Below, piece after piece: positions 1 to 6,954 of a stretch of 13,834 nt of DNA (position 1 is the stretch's first letter; each line of letters opens with the position of its first letter). This stretch comes from Gammaproteobacteria bacterium (GTDB taxonomy: Bacteria; Pseudomonadota; Gammaproteobacteria; Chromatiales; Chromatiaceae): assembly GCA_019136395.1 (NCBI GenBank), contig JAGVUH010000114.1:1-13834 (forward strand), in the 5' to 3' direction. Below the pieces are notes generated by a model that saw only the letters and a program-made list of their open reading frames with translations, searched no databases and was not told the DNA's origin. The position numbers were made by a program, and so were the translations under genes.

Positions 1-258
1 GCGGTCATGGTCGATGGCCTGCTGGAGCGACCCTGGCCGGGGGTGGCCAACATCGGGCTCAGGCCAACCCTGGGCGAACGGGAGCCTTGCTATCTGCTCG
101 AGGTGCATCTCCTCGATTTCAGCGGGGACCTCTATGGCCGCCATGCGGAGGTGGAATTTCGCCTCAAGCTCCGGGACGAGATGAAGTTCGCCTCCTTTGA
201 GGATCTCAAGGCGCGAATCGAGATCGATGCGCGCGCGGCTCGCGATTTTCTCACCTGA
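1..258 (+). CDS. ribF: Riboflavin kinase/FAD synthetase, C-terminal fragment
   Basis: This is the 3' end of a gene that enters from the left; the frame is open from base 1 and ends in TGA at 256-258, leaving 85 residues. RibF phosphorylates riboflavin to FMN and adenylylates FMN to FAD in the cytoplasm. Only the end of the C-terminal flavokinase domain is visible. It has the family's GVANIGLRPTLG segment (TRPT-like strand), then a LEVHLLDFSGDLYG strand-turn that carries the conserved acidic residues, and finally the helix after KLRDEMKF. The adenylyltransferase half lies outside the window. In most Gammaproteobacteria ribF is followed by ileS, but here a convergent comF follows. Family assignment is firm from the motifs; the missing N-terminus is a window effect, not a truncation. 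Confidence 0.93.
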   Translation, partial: AVMVDGLLERPWPGVANIGLRPTLGEREPCYLLEVHLLDFSGDLYGRHAEVEFRLKLRDEMKFASFEDLKARIEIDARAARDFLT

Positions 259-361
259 ACACTCACCCGCGCCGAGGTGCTGATTTACCGGCCCCCTCCC
301 CCCCCGGGCGGAGGAAGGCCTGGAGGAGAGCGGGTCAGTCAGTCGTGGCAACCTCTTGCTC

Positions 362-382
362 CCTCCCCCCTGGTGGGGGAGG
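362..382. repeat. GC-rich hairpin in an intergenic dispersed-type repeat
   Basis: An 8-bp perfect stem (CCTCCCCC pairing with GGGGGAGG) with a 5-nt loop lies between the convergent ribF and comF genes. Neither strand has a U-run after the stem, so it is not a standard intrinsic terminator. The stem and its trailing GGATTGGGGAGAGGGGG resemble the C/G-run intergenic repeats scattered through many proteobacterial genomes. A shorter related C-run/GGAGG pairing lies at about 290-315. It could still slow convergent transcription; that role is a guess. Confidence 0.5.
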
Positions 383-428
383 ATTGGGGAGAGGGGGCCT
401 GAATGATTACGCATGGTTAGCCTTGAAA

Positions 429-1145
429 TCAGGGGGTTCTAGCCACCGCCCAGAGATCGACCCGCTCGGCGCCGGCCTGAAGCAGGGTAGTGGCGACCTC
501 GGCGGCGGTGCTCCCCGTGGTCACCACGTCATCCAGCAGGACGACATGTTGGACCCTGATGGGGGCGGTGACGCCGAAGGCCCCGCGGACGTTCCGTCTT
601 CTCGCCTCCTTCTCCAGGCCCTCCTGAGGCGTGATGGCCCGCAACCGGACGCAAGTTTCCGCGTCTACCGGAATCCCCAGTTCCTTGGAGAGGGCACGGG
701 CCATCTCCAGGGCCTGGTTGTAGCCACGCGTCTGGAGTCGCTGGGGGTGCAGGGGGACCGGTAGGATAAGGTCAGGGCGGGCAACACCGGCCTCCCGCGC
801 TGAATATGCCAGGCAGAGGCCCAACAGGCGCGCCAGGTTGAGCCGCCCGCGGAATTTGGCGCCGGCGATCAGCGCCCGGATCGTGTCTTGGTAAAGAAAG
901 GGGACAAAGGCGATAGTTTGGGGCGGCGGATGGTGCTGGCAGGCCCCGCAAGGTGTTCCTGGTGTCATTCCGGCTAGCAAGGGCAGGGCGCAGCGCGGAC
1001 AGGCTGGCCGGTTGCGGGATAGTTCATCCCGGCAGGCGGCGCAGAGATCCAGCCCGGCGCTACCGGGCGCTCCGCAGAGGACGCAGGTGGGCGGAATCAG
1101 GCCGGCGGCGGCTTGGTCAAGGAGGTGGTGAAACATGGTTTCCAT
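429..1145 (-). CDS. comF: ComF family protein (zinc-ribbon phosphoribosyltransferase)
   Basis: A 238-residue protein of the ComF/GntX family, which is linked to DNA uptake and to use of DNA-derived substrates; its enzymatic reaction is not settled. The N-terminus has two four-cysteine zinc ribbons: C21, C24, C35, C38 and C49, C52, C66, C69. A type I phosphoribosyltransferase domain follows, with the family signature HPQRLQTRGYNQALEMA and the PRPP-binding loop LLDDVVTTGST (D205, D206, T209-T213). Length and domain order match complete family members. The frame is open to a GTG at 1184. I prefer the ATG at 1145, and the ATG at 1136, preceded by GGAAACC, is also possible. The gene is convergent with ribF and divergent from the VWA gene. 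Confidence 0.9.
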   Translation of the reverse strand: METMFHHLLDQAAAGLIPPTCVLCGAPGSAGLDLCAACRDELSRNRPACPRCALPLLAGMTPGTPCGACQHHPPPQTIAFVPFLYQDTIRALIAGAKFRGRLNLARLLGLCLAYSAREAGVARPDLILPVPLHPQRLQTRGYNQALEMARALSKELGIPVDAETCVRLRAITPQEGLEKEARRRNVRGAFGVTAPIRVQHVVLLDDVVTTGSTAAEVATTLLQAGAERVDLWAVARTP

Positions 1146-1320
1146 GTTAGCAAGCGGATAACCAGCGGTAAGCTTGAAACTCACCCGCGACGCCGTTCAC
1201 CTTCTGGGGTGTAGATGGCCACTCATGCCAGTTAGCATGGGGAGTACCAGCGGGGGTGCCGGACCGGCGGGCGGCTGGGTTGCACTGCTTGGTCCGGAGC
1301 CTCATATCCAACCTTGCCCT

Positions 1321-3585
1321 ATGCAGAGGGTTCGCTTGCATCGCGATGGCTATCAATCCGATTCCGGAGCCACCTGTACCTTGAGCCTTTCCCCCCCGCT
1401 GGATGCCGCCCAACTTGGCGCCCGCTTGGACGATTTCCTCAATCCCGCCATCTCCACCTGGCTCGTGACCGAGGGCCCGGCCAGGGGCCTGGTCGCCCTC
1501 GACCGTGCCCAGCAGGAATTTATCCTTCGATGGGGCGAGGTCATCGCCCGCGACCAGGATGGTCTGGCTGAGCAGTTCGTCACCTCCGCGCCCCTGGCCC
1601 TGAGACTGATGGACCAGGAGGCGGTCGAATCCTGGCTGGTCTATGCCATGGACCTCTACGACAAGCAAGGCCAGGTGCCGGCCATGCGCGCCCTGCGGGA
1701 GGTCGAGGCCTTCGCCGCCCAGTTGCGGGAGCAGCGGGCGGGGGCACTGCTGGCGGAGGTAGCCGGGGTCCTGGAGCGATTTGTCTGTGGTCTCAACGGC
1801 CGCAACCTCAACATTGCCCCCGCCGATCGCACCTTCACCGACACCGAGACCCTCTTCCTGCCCCCGATCCTGGGTCGCCTGCCGGACAAGGAGGCCAACT
1901 TCCGCCTCTACAAGGCCATGGCCGTCCATCAGTGGGCCCAGAACTGGTACGGCACCTGGCGGGCGGGCACCCTGCTGGAGGCCCTGGCCAGTGGCCGGCT
2001 GCGGGAGGAGGACCTGGACCTGCTGCACGCCCTGGAAACGGTCCGCCTGGACGCCTGTATCGCCCGCGACCTGCCCGGCCTCCATCGTGACATGCTCGTC
2101 TTGGGCGCGGCCCTGGATGGCCCCGATCCCGATTGGGCGGACTGGCCGGAGTTGACCCGTCCCCTGACCGACCCTACCGCCCGTCTCATCGACAGCCTGG
2201 CGCTTTTGGAGCGCCTGGTCGGCCAGAAAGCGCCACCGTCCTCTGGGCAGCCTCACTCCCAGTCCTTTGCCGCCGCGTTAACCAACCGGCTACCGGCCTG
2301 CTGTTACCGGGGAGAATTCAGGCCCGAGGCCGTGCGCACCTGCCTGGAGATCCGCGCCGCCCGGGAGCGCGACCAGTTTCGCATCGCCCTCGCCAAGCTG
2401 ATCGAGGAGCAGGATGGCGCCCCGCCCGCCAACGAGACCGGCCGGGAGGAGACCCTCGCCGAGACCCGCGCCCGGCTGGCCATGGCGCGTCAGCCCGACC
2501 CGGACCAGCCCGAGGGCTTCCGCTTTCAGTTGTTCCTCGATGGCAAGCCCCTGGCCCCACCCGAGGGCGTGATCGCCCTCATGGAGAGTATCCTCCAGGA
2601 TCAGGGCGAGATTCCCCCCGAGTATCTGGTGGCCGCCGGTCCCGGCCTCTATAAACGTGGCCTGGATCAGGACGCGGAACTGGATCGCGGCGGGGTGGAC
2701 GCCGGCACCGCGGGCGTCTTCCGCTATGACGAGTGGGACTATAAGCGCCAGCACCATCGCAAAGGCTGGTGCCAGTTGCGGGAGTACCCCATTCAGCGCA
2801 TCGACCCGGACTTCCACCGCGCCACCCTGGCCAAATACGGTGGCCTGGTCAAGTCCATCCGTCGCACCTTCGAGGTTCTGCGGGGCGAGGATTGCCTGCT
2901 GCGTCGCCAACCTCAGGGCGAGGACGTGGACATCGACGCCCTGGTGGAGGCTCATGCCGACCAGCGCGCCGGCCTGGAGATGACCGACCGCCTATTCATC
3001 CGCCAGAGCCGCGACGATCGCAACATTGCCGTCTGCTTCATGGTCGACATGTCCGGGTCCACCCAGGGCTGGATCAACCTGGCGGAGCGCGAGGCCCTGA
3101 TCCTGCTCGCCGAGGCCCTGGAGACCCTGGGTGACCGCTTCGCCATCTACGGCTTCTCCGGCTGGACCCGCAACCGCTGCGAGGTCTTCGCCGTCAAGCG
3201 CTTCGACGAGCCTTACGATGCCGCGGCCCGGGGCCGCATCGGCGGCATTGAGGCCCACGACTACACCCGCATGGGCGCCCCCATCCGCCATCTGTGCAAG
3301 CTGCTGGCGGAACAGGAGGCACGCACCCGCATCCTCATCACACTGTCCGACGGCAAGCCGGACGACTATGACCCCCAGTACCGCGGCCAGTACGGCATCG
3401 AGGACACCCGCCAGGCCCTGTTCGAGGCGCGCCTGGCCGGCATCCACCCCTTCTGCATCACCATCGACGAGGAGGGGCCCGAATACCTGCCGCACATGTA
3501 TGGCGCCGCCAACTTTACCGTGGTCGCCGATATCGCCCGCCTACCGGCCAAGGTGGCGGACATCTATCGGCGCCTTACCAGTTGA
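1321..3585 (+). CDS. CbbO/NorD-type von Willebrand A domain protein
   Basis: A large cytoplasmic protein, 754 residues from the chosen ATG. Its C-terminal VWA domain has a complete metal-ion-dependent adhesion site: D576-M-S578-G-S580, T649 in the YTRMGAPI segment and D677 in the LSDGKPDDYD segment. Upstream, YDEWD at 469-473 matches a conserved motif of the NorD/CbbO family. The helical N-terminal half also looks family-like. Known members pair with a MoxR-type AAA+ ATPase: CbbQ-CbbO reactivates Rubisco and NorQ-NorD matures nitric oxide reductase. No AAA+, Rubisco or NO reductase gene is in the window, so the client is unknown. Length favours CbbO over the shorter NorD. The start is uncertain: the frame stays open back to a TTG at 1174 and holds ATGs at 1225 and 1237, none with a good ribosome site, and the extra residues look unconserved. 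The high third-position GC fits a real gene. Confidence 0.8.
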   Translation: MQRVRLHRDGYQSDSGATCTLSLSPPLDAAQLGARLDDFLNPAISTWLVTEGPARGLVALDRAQQEFILRWGEVIARDQDGLAEQFVTSAPLALRLMDQEAVESWLVYAMDLYDKQGQVPAMRALREVEAFAAQLREQRAGALLAEVAGVLERFVCGLNGRNLNIAPADRTFTDTETLFLPPILGRLPDKEANFRLYKAMAVHQWAQNWYGTWRAGTLLEALASGRLREEDLDLLHALETVRLDACIARDLPGLHRDMLVLGAALDGPDPDWADWPELTRPLTDPTARLIDSLALLERLVGQKAPPSSGQPHSQSFAAALTNRLPACCYRGEFRPEAVRTCLEIRAARERDQFRIALAKLIEEQDGAPPANETGREETLAETRARLAMARQPDPDQPEGFRFQLFLDGKPLAPPEGVIALMESILQDQGEIPPEYLVAAGPGLYKRGLDQDAELDRGGVDAGTAGVFRYDEWDYKRQHHRKGWCQLREYPIQRIDPDFHRATLAKYGGLVKSIRRTFEVLRGEDCLLRRQPQGEDVDIDALVEAHADQRAGLEMTDRLFIRQSRDDRNIAVCFMVDMSGSTQGWINLAEREALILLAEALETLGDRFAIYGFSGWTRNRCEVFAVKRFDEPYDAAARGRIGGIEAHDYTRMGAPIRHLCKLLAEQEARTRILITLSDGKPDDYDPQYRGQYGIEDTRQALFEARLAGIHPFCITIDEEGPEYLPHMYGAANFTVVADIARLPAKVADIYRRLTS

Positions 3586-3636
3586 CAGTTCAGGACCCAC
3601 TCATTAACTCGCTAGCGATATCTGGAGCCTTTCCTT

Positions 3637-3676
3637 AGCATGCCGTCCATGGAGTCAGCATGTCGTCCATGGGGTC
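3637..3676. repeat. Tandem direct repeat, 2 x 20 bp
   Basis: Two adjacent 20-bp copies, AGCATGCCGTCCATGGAGTC and AGCATGTCGTCCATGGGGTC, differ at two positions. They lie in the 188-bp gap between the VWA gene and the retropepsin-like gene. Each unit holds the palindromic core CCATGG. They could be paired binding sites for a regulator of the downstream gene, or a simple duplication by slippage; the sequence cannot tell which. Confidence 0.75.
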
Positions 3677-3773
3677 GTCGGGCAGTTCGTGCGAAAACGC
3701 GCCGCTGGCGGTTGAAACGCCCCATTTGGGTTCAAGCAGTACCAGACAGGATTGAAGGATTGGCAGGATCGAG

Positions 3774-4310
3774 ATGAGCCCCGAAAGACCCAGCCTGGAC
3801 GACACCCCCTCCCGTATCGGCCGGGCCATGCTCTTTGGCGCCTGGATCGTCGGCCTGGCCCTGCTGGTGTTGTTCTTCCAACGTTGGATGGATGCCCAGG
3901 AAAACCCCAATCGGGATCTGGCGGTCAGCCTGGATGCAGGTGGGCGGCCCCAGGTGGTGCTGGCGCGCAACCGGGCGGGGCATTACGTCGCCCCGGGGCG
4001 CATCAACGGCGAGCCGGTGATCTTCCTGATCGATACCGGGGCGACGGACGTGGCCTTGCCCCTCGACCTGGCCAGGCACCTGGGGCTGCGCCTGGGGGCC
4101 GGGCGCCTGGCCCGCACCGCCAATGGGGATGTCCAGACCTGGTCCGCCGTGCTCGATGAGGTCGATCTCGGTGGCCTCACCGCCCACCGCGTTCGCGCCT
4201 CCGTCCTGCCGAACATGCCCGGCGATCAGGTGCTGTTGGGCATGAGCTACCTCAAGCGTTACGAACTCATCCAGCGGGATGGCACGCTGATCCTACGCAC
4301 CCCGGGCTGA
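3774..4310 (+). CDS. Membrane-anchored retropepsin-like aspartic protease (TIGR02281 type)
   Basis: A 178-residue single-domain aspartic protease of the retroviral (clan AA) fold, as found in many Proteobacteria. One hydrophobic segment at residues 18-36 (GAWIVGLALLVLFF) should anchor it in the inner membrane with the protease domain in the periplasm. The active-site motif is D87-T-G-A-T, preceded by the FLI strand as in retropepsins. The second conserved segment, LLGMSYLKRYE, forms the flap-side strand near the end. One catalytic aspartate per chain means it must act as a dimer. Length is normal for the family. ATG 3774 is preceded by an AGGATCGAG stretch that can serve as a weak ribosome site. 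It is in the same direction as the VWA gene but 188 bp away, so co-transcription is possible but not shown. Substrate is unknown. Confidence 0.88.
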   Translation: MSPERPSLDDTPSRIGRAMLFGAWIVGLALLVLFFQRWMDAQENPNRDLAVSLDAGGRPQVVLARNRAGHYVAPGRINGEPVIFLIDTGATDVALPLDLARHLGLRLGAGRLARTANGDVQTWSAVLDEVDLGGLTAHRVRASVLPNMPGDQVLLGMSYLKRYELIQRDGTLILRTPG

Positions 4311-4493
4311 CCTTGCACCTGCAAACCCAGGCCATGGCCCTGAGCACAAAGCAATTGTTGTTTGGGGTAAGTGACGGTAACTCTGGATTGGTGCTTCCCA
4401 CCAGGCGCCGCCCGACCCGAGAAAACGTAAGAATGGTTGACAAGGGAAGTGTGAGCTATGGTGGATACCTAGACGCCTGGCGCTGGGGAAAGG

Positions 4494-5012
4494 TCAGCCT
4501 CTTGCACTGACGCCCGAGCCCGCGGCCCGTCGCGCTCGCTGCCGCGCCAGATAGCCCGCCAGCAAGGCCGAGGCAACGTAGAGCGCGCCCGCGACCAGGA
4601 TGATCGTCGGTCCCGCGGGCAGGTCCGGTCCATAAGAGAGGGCCAGGCCCGCCAGGTTGACGGCACTACCGACGACGGTGGCCAAGAGCATCATCAGCCC
4701 CAGGGAATGGACATAGTGCCCGGCGATGGCCGCGGGCAGGGTGAGCAGGGCCAGCACCAGGATGAGGCCAACCACCTGGATCAGCAGCACCACGGTCACC
4801 GCGACCATCACCAACAGCAGCAGATAAAAGAAGGTGACGGGGATGCCGCGCAGACGGGCGAATTCCTCGTCGAAGGCCACGGCCAGGAATTGGCGGTGCC
4901 AGGCCAGGACCAGCAGCAGCAGGACGGCGTCCAGGGCGGCCATAAACCAGAGGCTCTCCGCCGGCACCAGCAGGATGTTGCCGAACAGATAACTCATGAG
5001 GTCGGTATGGAA
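4494..5012 (-). pseudogene. ABC-3 family metal transporter permease (ZnuB-like), 5'-truncated
   Basis: The readable protein aligns by eye with the C-terminal half of ZnuB/MntB-type permeases, which form the inner-membrane channel of zinc or manganese ABC importers. Recognisable family segments are DLMSYLFGNIL, the FDEEFARLRGIPV cytoplasmic loop (the usual coupling region to the ATPase) and the LILVLALLTLPAAIAGHYV membrane helix. About 165 residues are left of a usual length near 260-280, and the N-terminal helices are missing. The frame runs on to an ATG at 5094-5096, but its first 30 or so residues do not look like a permease, and an in-frame TAA lies just upstream. Homology therefore stops near 5003-5012. 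No binding protein (ZnuA) or ATPase (ZnuC) gene is in the window. The fragment is probably non-functional; the C-terminus itself is intact and ends in TGA at 4494. Confidence 0.8.
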
Positions 5013-5070
5013 ACCGGCGGATCTTCCAGCCTCCAATTTGCTTAACACCTTGAGAATAATTGGAAAACAC

Positions 5071-5112
5071 TTGACGCAGGTCAATGACGTAGGCATGTAT
5101 ATTATTTATTAA
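5071..5112 (+). promoter_or_regulatory. FNR/Dnr-like box with a positioned -10, cut off by the IS
   Basis: TTGACGCAGGTCAA at 5071-5084 is a perfect TTGAC-N4-GTCAA dyad, close to the CRP/FNR superfamily consensus TTGAT-N4-ATCAA. If its centre (5077.5) sits at -41.5, as in class II FNR promoters, transcription would start near 5119 and the -10 should cover about 5107-5112. The sequence there is TATTAA, in an AT-rich tract. The insertion sequence begins at 5115, so the gene this promoter once served has been separated from it. The box lies inside the open frame that extends the permease fragment, so it is unlikely to serve that frame. The match and spacing are seen directly; activity is inferred. 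Confidence 0.55.
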
Positions 5113-5114
5113 TA

Positions 5115-5133
5115 GAGCCAATTGCAAAATTGC
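5115..5133 (+). repeat. Left terminal inverted repeat of the IS
   Basis: GAGCCAATTGCAAAATTGC is the exact reverse complement of 6578-6596. Similarity continues imperfectly inward (CAGTAG here against TTGGTAG at the other end). It defines the left boundary of the element. Confidence 0.95.
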
Positions 5134-5251
5134 CAGTAGCGTTTAAGCCCTAGGTGGGCAAGAGGCAAAAACCGCTGTTGTTGCCCCTCTCAGTAGTTGC
5201 TTGATCCTCTTCTACGCTGGCGGCATGGTGTTATCCGGTTTTTCAGCCAGA

Positions 5252-5278
5252 GGGAGACGGCGCCGGATGGCGTCTCCC
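5252..5278 (-). terminator. Hairpin downstream of the transposase gene
   Basis: A perfect 8-bp stem, GGGAGACG with CGTCTCCC, and an 11-nt loop lie 22 bp past the transposase stop, inside the IS. No U-run follows in the leftward direction, so it is a weak candidate for an intrinsic terminator. It may instead protect the transcript 3' end or block transcription entering the element. Confidence 0.35.
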
Positions 5279-5300
5279 CCTTCGTCGACAGGCTTGAGGG

Positions 5301-6464
5301 CTAATGGAGCAGGCGCAAGAGCTGCTCGGCGGCGATCACCAGGATGCCGAACATCAAATGGGTGTACACCTTGGGCGCGCCGCGCACGCGCACATGGCGT
5401 CCGCCGTGGTTGTCCTTCAACAGACTGTTGACCCGCTCCGCCTGGCTGCGCACCTGGTAGCGTTCGGCTTCATGCGGGGCAAATGCGATCTTCTCCCCCC
5501 GTCGGGCGTTGTGGTCGATCAACGGCACGTGTCCTTCCTGGCGGGACACCGCACGGATGACCCCACTGCAATAGGCCGCGTCGGCCAGATCGTAGAGGTA
5601 GGTGACCCACTCACCGGTCAGGCGCATCAGCGGGATCGCCGCTTGGCTATCGTGCACGGAGGCCGAGGTCAGGAGCGCCGTGACCGGGATGTCACCGTCC
5701 GCGGTGTCAATATGTAACTTGTAGCCGGTCCAGGTCTCCTTGAAACCCTTGCTGTTTTTCTTGCTGCCCACGTCGCAGGCGGTGGGCAGTTGCGCCAGGC
5801 TCGCCGCCGCGCTTTGGTCCACTTGCCGCTCAATGACGGTCAGCTCCTTGGGCCGTTCCTCGCCTTTGCGCGGGCGCCCACGCTTTTTGGGCGGCGCCGG
5901 TACCGGCGCGGCGGCCGCCGCCTCCACCGTGGCCGCCGCGAACAGTCCCGCGGGTGCGGCCGCCGCCGCTGCCTGGGGGGCGGGCTTCTCCCGCGCCTCG
6001 ATCGCGGTGGAATCCCGGGCGATGTGCCCGATGAGCTGATCGCCCAACGGGGCGCGGATCAGCGCCTCGTGAACCCGCGCGGGCAGCTCCAAGGCGGTGA
6101 ATTCCGCAAACACGCGCGAGAAGCGCGAGGCATCGGGGATGGCGTGACACCGCTCGAAGCCGCAGATCCGCCGCAGCGCCTGATCCGCCTGAAGGCGGTC
6201 GATCAGCGCCTCGGTGGTCGGCAGATCGAGCACCGCCTTGGCGATGAAGGCCCGCGCCAGGGCCACCCGATCCTTTGGCGGACGGCCGACGCACCCACGG
6301 CGGGACGGGATGAAGCGCTCGATCTCCGTGAACTCCAGCACGCGGATCACCTTCTCCAACGCCGGGCTCAACGCCAGGTGATCCTCCTCCCGCAAAAAGG
6401 GGAACAGGTCATGCTGCAGGTAGTTCCAGAATTGCGACAGGCGGGTCTTGCAGGTAGTATTCAT
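5301..6464 (-). CDS. DDE transposase of the resident IS
   Basis: A 387-residue transposase that should cut and rejoin DNA at the 19-bp repeats flanking it. The N-terminal part (about 10-135, with GRPPKDRVALARAF and AIPDASRFSRVF) resembles the DUF772-type domain of IS5/IS1182 transposases. The catalytic triad reads as D151 (GHIARDST), D272 (SASVHDSQ) and E343 (SQAERVNSLLKD). Between D151 and D272 sits an Ala/Pro-rich stretch at 159-192, followed by a basic KKRGRPRKG at 193-201 that matches an AT-hook. The C-terminal LMFGILVIAAEQLLRL is typical of this group. No frameshift or stop interrupts it. The ATG at 6464 has no strong ribosome site; TAAAAT at about 6500 on the minus strand could be its -10. 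Confidence 0.93.
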   Translation of the reverse strand: MNTTCKTRLSQFWNYLQHDLFPFLREEDHLALSPALEKVIRVLEFTEIERFIPSRRGCVGRPPKDRVALARAFIAKAVLDLPTTEALIDRLQADQALRRICGFERCHAIPDASRFSRVFAEFTALELPARVHEALIRAPLGDQLIGHIARDSTAIEAREKPAPQAAAAAAPAGLFAAATVEAAAAAPVPAPPKKRGRPRKGEERPKELTVIERQVDQSAAASLAQLPTACDVGSKKNSKGFKETWTGYKLHIDTADGDIPVTALLTSASVHDSQAAIPLMRLTGEWVTYLYDLADAAYCSGVIRAVSRQEGHVPLIDHNARRGEKIAFAPHEAERYQVRSQAERVNSLLKDNHGGRHVRVRGAPKVYTHLMFGILVIAAEQLLRLLH

Positions 6465-6577
6465 CTTGGGTATCGGAATGAATCGTTGCTAACCGTTTCA
6501 TTTTACCAGCCTTTAGCTGGCGATACCCGCTCTTCCCCCCTTTTTTCTCCCCCTGCGGGGGAAAATCCCTCTACCAA

Positions 6578-6596
6578 GCAATTTTGCAATTGGCTC
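6578..6596 (-). repeat. Right terminal inverted repeat of the IS
   Basis: GCAATTTTGCAATTGGCTC is the exact reverse complement of 5115-5133 and sets the right boundary. It contains TTGCAA (6584-6589), which reads as a -35-like element pointing out of the IS. Confidence 0.95.
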
Positions 6597-6954
6597 CCAC
6601 ATACAGTAATAACCCGATGGTCATCGGGGGCGCCGCCCGCAATGGATGGACATATGTACGCCAGTGATAGGCTAGCCGGCCTGGCTCTCCCCACCGGATC
6701 GCAGCTCAGAATCGTAAGACGTCGTAACCGTCGCGAGTCAAGAAAAATTAGCTGATGCGAGGAGAAACATTCCCGCAACCTGACGCCCAGCGAGGTGGCT
6801 CGGGTGTCTTGTTGATCAAGATGGCAAATCAAGCCGCCGGTGCGGGCCTTGGCGCCCCTCTTGAGGGTGATGGTCATGCCGTGATTGCGGTACGAGGCGC
6901 GACTTTTCCACCCACGGGGCTGATCATCACCCCCGCACAGGCCAAGGCTACGCC
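6597..6954. other. 358-bp gap without a convincing gene
   Basis: This stretch separates the IS from the methyltransferase/GNAT gene. It does not encode the missing N-terminal half of the permease on either strand. A 67-codon plus-strand frame (6755-6958) overlaps the next start codon in an ATGA arrangement, and a minus-strand frame (start 6877) runs into the IS, but neither product resembles a known family. A TAATAA at 6607-6612 lies 17 bp after the TTGCAA of the IS end. It may be the remains of DNA disrupted by the insertion, plus the leader of the following genes. Confidence 0.5.

Larger units (their letters stand above)
5115..6596 (-). mobile_element. Insertion sequence with 19-bp perfect inverted repeats, about 1.48 kb
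   Basis: The element is bounded by identical 19-bp inverted repeats and holds a single transposase gene reading leftward. About 130 bp lies between the right end and the transposase start, and about 186 bp between the stop and the left end. The left non-coding part has two hairpins: AGAGGCAA with TTGCCCCTCT at 5161-5190, and a perfect 8-bp stem at 5252-5278. The right leader has a short CCAGC/GCTGG hairpin near 6508-6522 and a C-run/G-run hairpin near 6546-6565. The 4-10 bp flanking the two ends do not match (TATTAATA against CCACATAC), so no target-site duplication is seen. The copy looks intact and could be mobile. The transposase type points to the IS4/IS5/IS1182-like DDE group; I cannot name the exact family. 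Confidence 0.93.

Noticed and set aside
1147..2955. Long minus-strand open frames (369 and 221 codons) opposite the VWA gene
   Set aside because: They mirror the high third-position GC of the plus-strand gene, and their products are low-complexity Gly/Gln/Val-rich with no family resemblance.
4313..4510. 65-codon plus-strand frame after the protease gene
   Set aside because: No recognisable features, and it runs into the 3' end of the permease fragment on the other strand.
6546..6565. C-run/G-run hairpin in the IS leader as a terminator
   Set aside because: Neither strand has a U-run after the stem; one side is followed by A-rich sequence, so it is not an intrinsic terminator.
5790..6755. 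321-codon plus-strand frame opposite the transposase
   Set aside because: It is Arg/Gly-rich antisense sequence to a clear DDE transposase and crosses the IS end.
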